Shown: piece by piece, positions 4,400 through 5,091 of the stretch
How the letters are laid out: each line of letters opens with the position of its first letter
Position numbering within the stretch: the first letter of the stretch is position 1
Source: Deltaproteobacteria bacterium
Lineage (GTDB): Bacteria > Desulfobacterota > Syntrophobacteria > BM002
Reading direction: 5' to 3'
Assembly: GCA_020350905.1 (NCBI GenBank)
Contig: CP070843.1
Coordinates: 662,787-667,877, forward strand
DNA length: 5,091 nt
Translations under genes and position numbers: made by a program
The notes under the pieces: model-generated
Databases searched by the model: none
What the model saw: only the letters and a program-made list of their open reading frames with translations
What the model was told of the DNA's origin: nothing

Positions 4400-5091
4400 A
4401 TGGAAAGTGGTATGGATATTCAGAACACCGGGCTTCGTGGCGTCGTTGTTGCCAGCACCAACATTGGTGAGGTAGATGGCTCAGTCGGGCGCCTCGTTTA
4501 TCGAGGCTATCTCATCAAGGACCTGGCCGGCAAAGCTTCCTTTGAAGAAGTCGTGCATTTATTACTCAATGAGGCTCTCCCTACAAAAGACCAACTCAAG
4601 CCTTTCTCGGCCCAACTTGCGGCAGAGCGAGCCGTACCCCCTGAACTGATTGCCGCCTTGAAGACCAGGCCCAAAGACGCCTTGCCCATGGACGTCTTGC
4701 AGGCGTGCGTGTCCATGCTCGCCCATCACGACCCTGAGGCTGACGATCCTTCCCGAGAAGCCGCCCACCGCAAGGCACTAAGATTGGTAGCCAAGTTAGC
4801 AACAGTTGCCGCCGCCTGGGAGCGTATCCGTAATGGCCAGGAAGCCATTGACCCCGATCCAAGTTTGAGCCATGCTGCAAATTTCCTATACATGATGAAT
4901 GGAAAAGTACCGGACGAGGACATAGCCGGCTTTTTTGATGCCGCCTTGGTGATGCATGCAGAGCACGGTTTCAATGCTTCCACCTTCGCTGCCCGGGAGA
5001 TTGCCTCGACCAGAGCCCACATGTATGCTGCGGTGGCTGGAGCTGTGGGCTCGCTGTCAGGTGAATTTCACGGTGGTGCCAACACTCGGGT
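4400..5091 (+). CDS. gltA: Citrate synthase, 5' part (runs off the window)
   Basis: Condenses acetyl-CoA with oxaloacetate to citrate, entering the TCA cycle; cytoplasmic. The 230 complete codons match the N-terminal two thirds of the short (about 370-390 residue) citrate synthase / 2-methylcitrate synthase type. GLRGVVVASTNIGEVDG (11-27) and GRLVYRGYLIKDLA (30-43) are the typical start, PMDVL (96-100) follows, then HAEHGFNASTFAAR (186-199), and GSLSGEFHGGAN (217-228) with the catalytic His224. His189 corresponds to an oxaloacetate-binding His. The second catalytic His and the catalytic Asp lie beyond the window. Unlike most relatives, which have HE in the HADHELNAST motif, this protein has HG (189-190). 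It has its own promoter and no coupling to the oxidase genes. Citrate versus methylcitrate synthase cannot be settled from this part. Confidence 0.9.
   Translation, partial: MESGMDIQNTGLRGVVVASTNIGEVDGSVGRLVYRGYLIKDLAGKASFEEVVHLLLNEALPTKDQLKPFSAQLAAERAVPPELIAALKTRPKDALPMDVLQACVSMLAHHDPEADDPSREAAHRKALRLVAKLATVAAAWERIRNGQEAIDPDPSLSHAANFLYMMNGKVPDEDIAGFFDAALVMHAEHGFNASTFAAREIASTRAHMYAAVAGAVGSLSGEFHGGANTR

Noticed and set aside
4507..5022. Several overlapping minus-strand open frames at the right end
   Set aside because: They are antisense to citrate synthase, whose frame is clear and contains the conserved motifs.

Overview
The window holds five tightly packed genes on the + strand, a gene-free stretch of about 490 bases, and the 5' part of a sixth gene that runs off the right edge. 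Recognisable products point to a Gram-negative respiring bacterium with a cbb3-type (C-family) haem-copper oxidase. Protein sequences and the repeat-littered intergenic DNA feel most like an uncultured deltaproteobacterial/Desulfobacterota-type lineage. That placement is an impression and was not tested by search.

Layout. Positions 1-89 are non-coding, with 7-bp and ~10-bp period tandem repeats. Gene 1 (90-350) is a CcoS-like oxidase assembly protein with an added C-terminal membrane helix. After a 58-base gap come four genes separated by 0-1 bases: a two-helix membrane protein resembling the haem-free N-terminal anchor of CcoP (409-684), an unrecognised single-helix protein (686-913), a membrane-anchored monohaem cytochrome c (914-1432), and a CcoI/FixI-type copper P1B-ATPase (1434-3911). 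A possible weak terminator sits on the ATPase stop codon. Positions 3912-4399 hold no convincing gene. They contain at least four heptamer tandem-repeat families, a hexamer/palindrome tract, a GC-rich hairpin, a CACTTTAG-type repeat tract and a good promoter (4272-4300). That promoter leads into a citrate synthase gene (4400 to beyond 5091).

How the genes fit together. CcoS and CcoI are both maturation factors for cbb3 oxidase: CcoI exports Cu(I) for the binuclear centre, and CcoS is needed for cofactor insertion. The catalytic subunits CcoN and CcoO are not in the window; they are probably upstream or elsewhere. A normal CcoP is one polypeptide with an N-terminal membrane anchor and two cytochrome c domains. 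Here the anchor-like part and a one-haem cytochrome are separate genes, with an unknown membrane protein between them, which suggests a rearranged electron-input module. The cytochrome has no methionine after its CYMCH haem site, so its sixth haem ligand is unclear. Citrate synthase appears to be a separate transcription unit.

No RNA genes, CRISPR arrays, insertion sequences or phage genes were seen. The most unusual observations are the many unrelated 7-bp-period repeats and the split, Met-less CcoP-like module.
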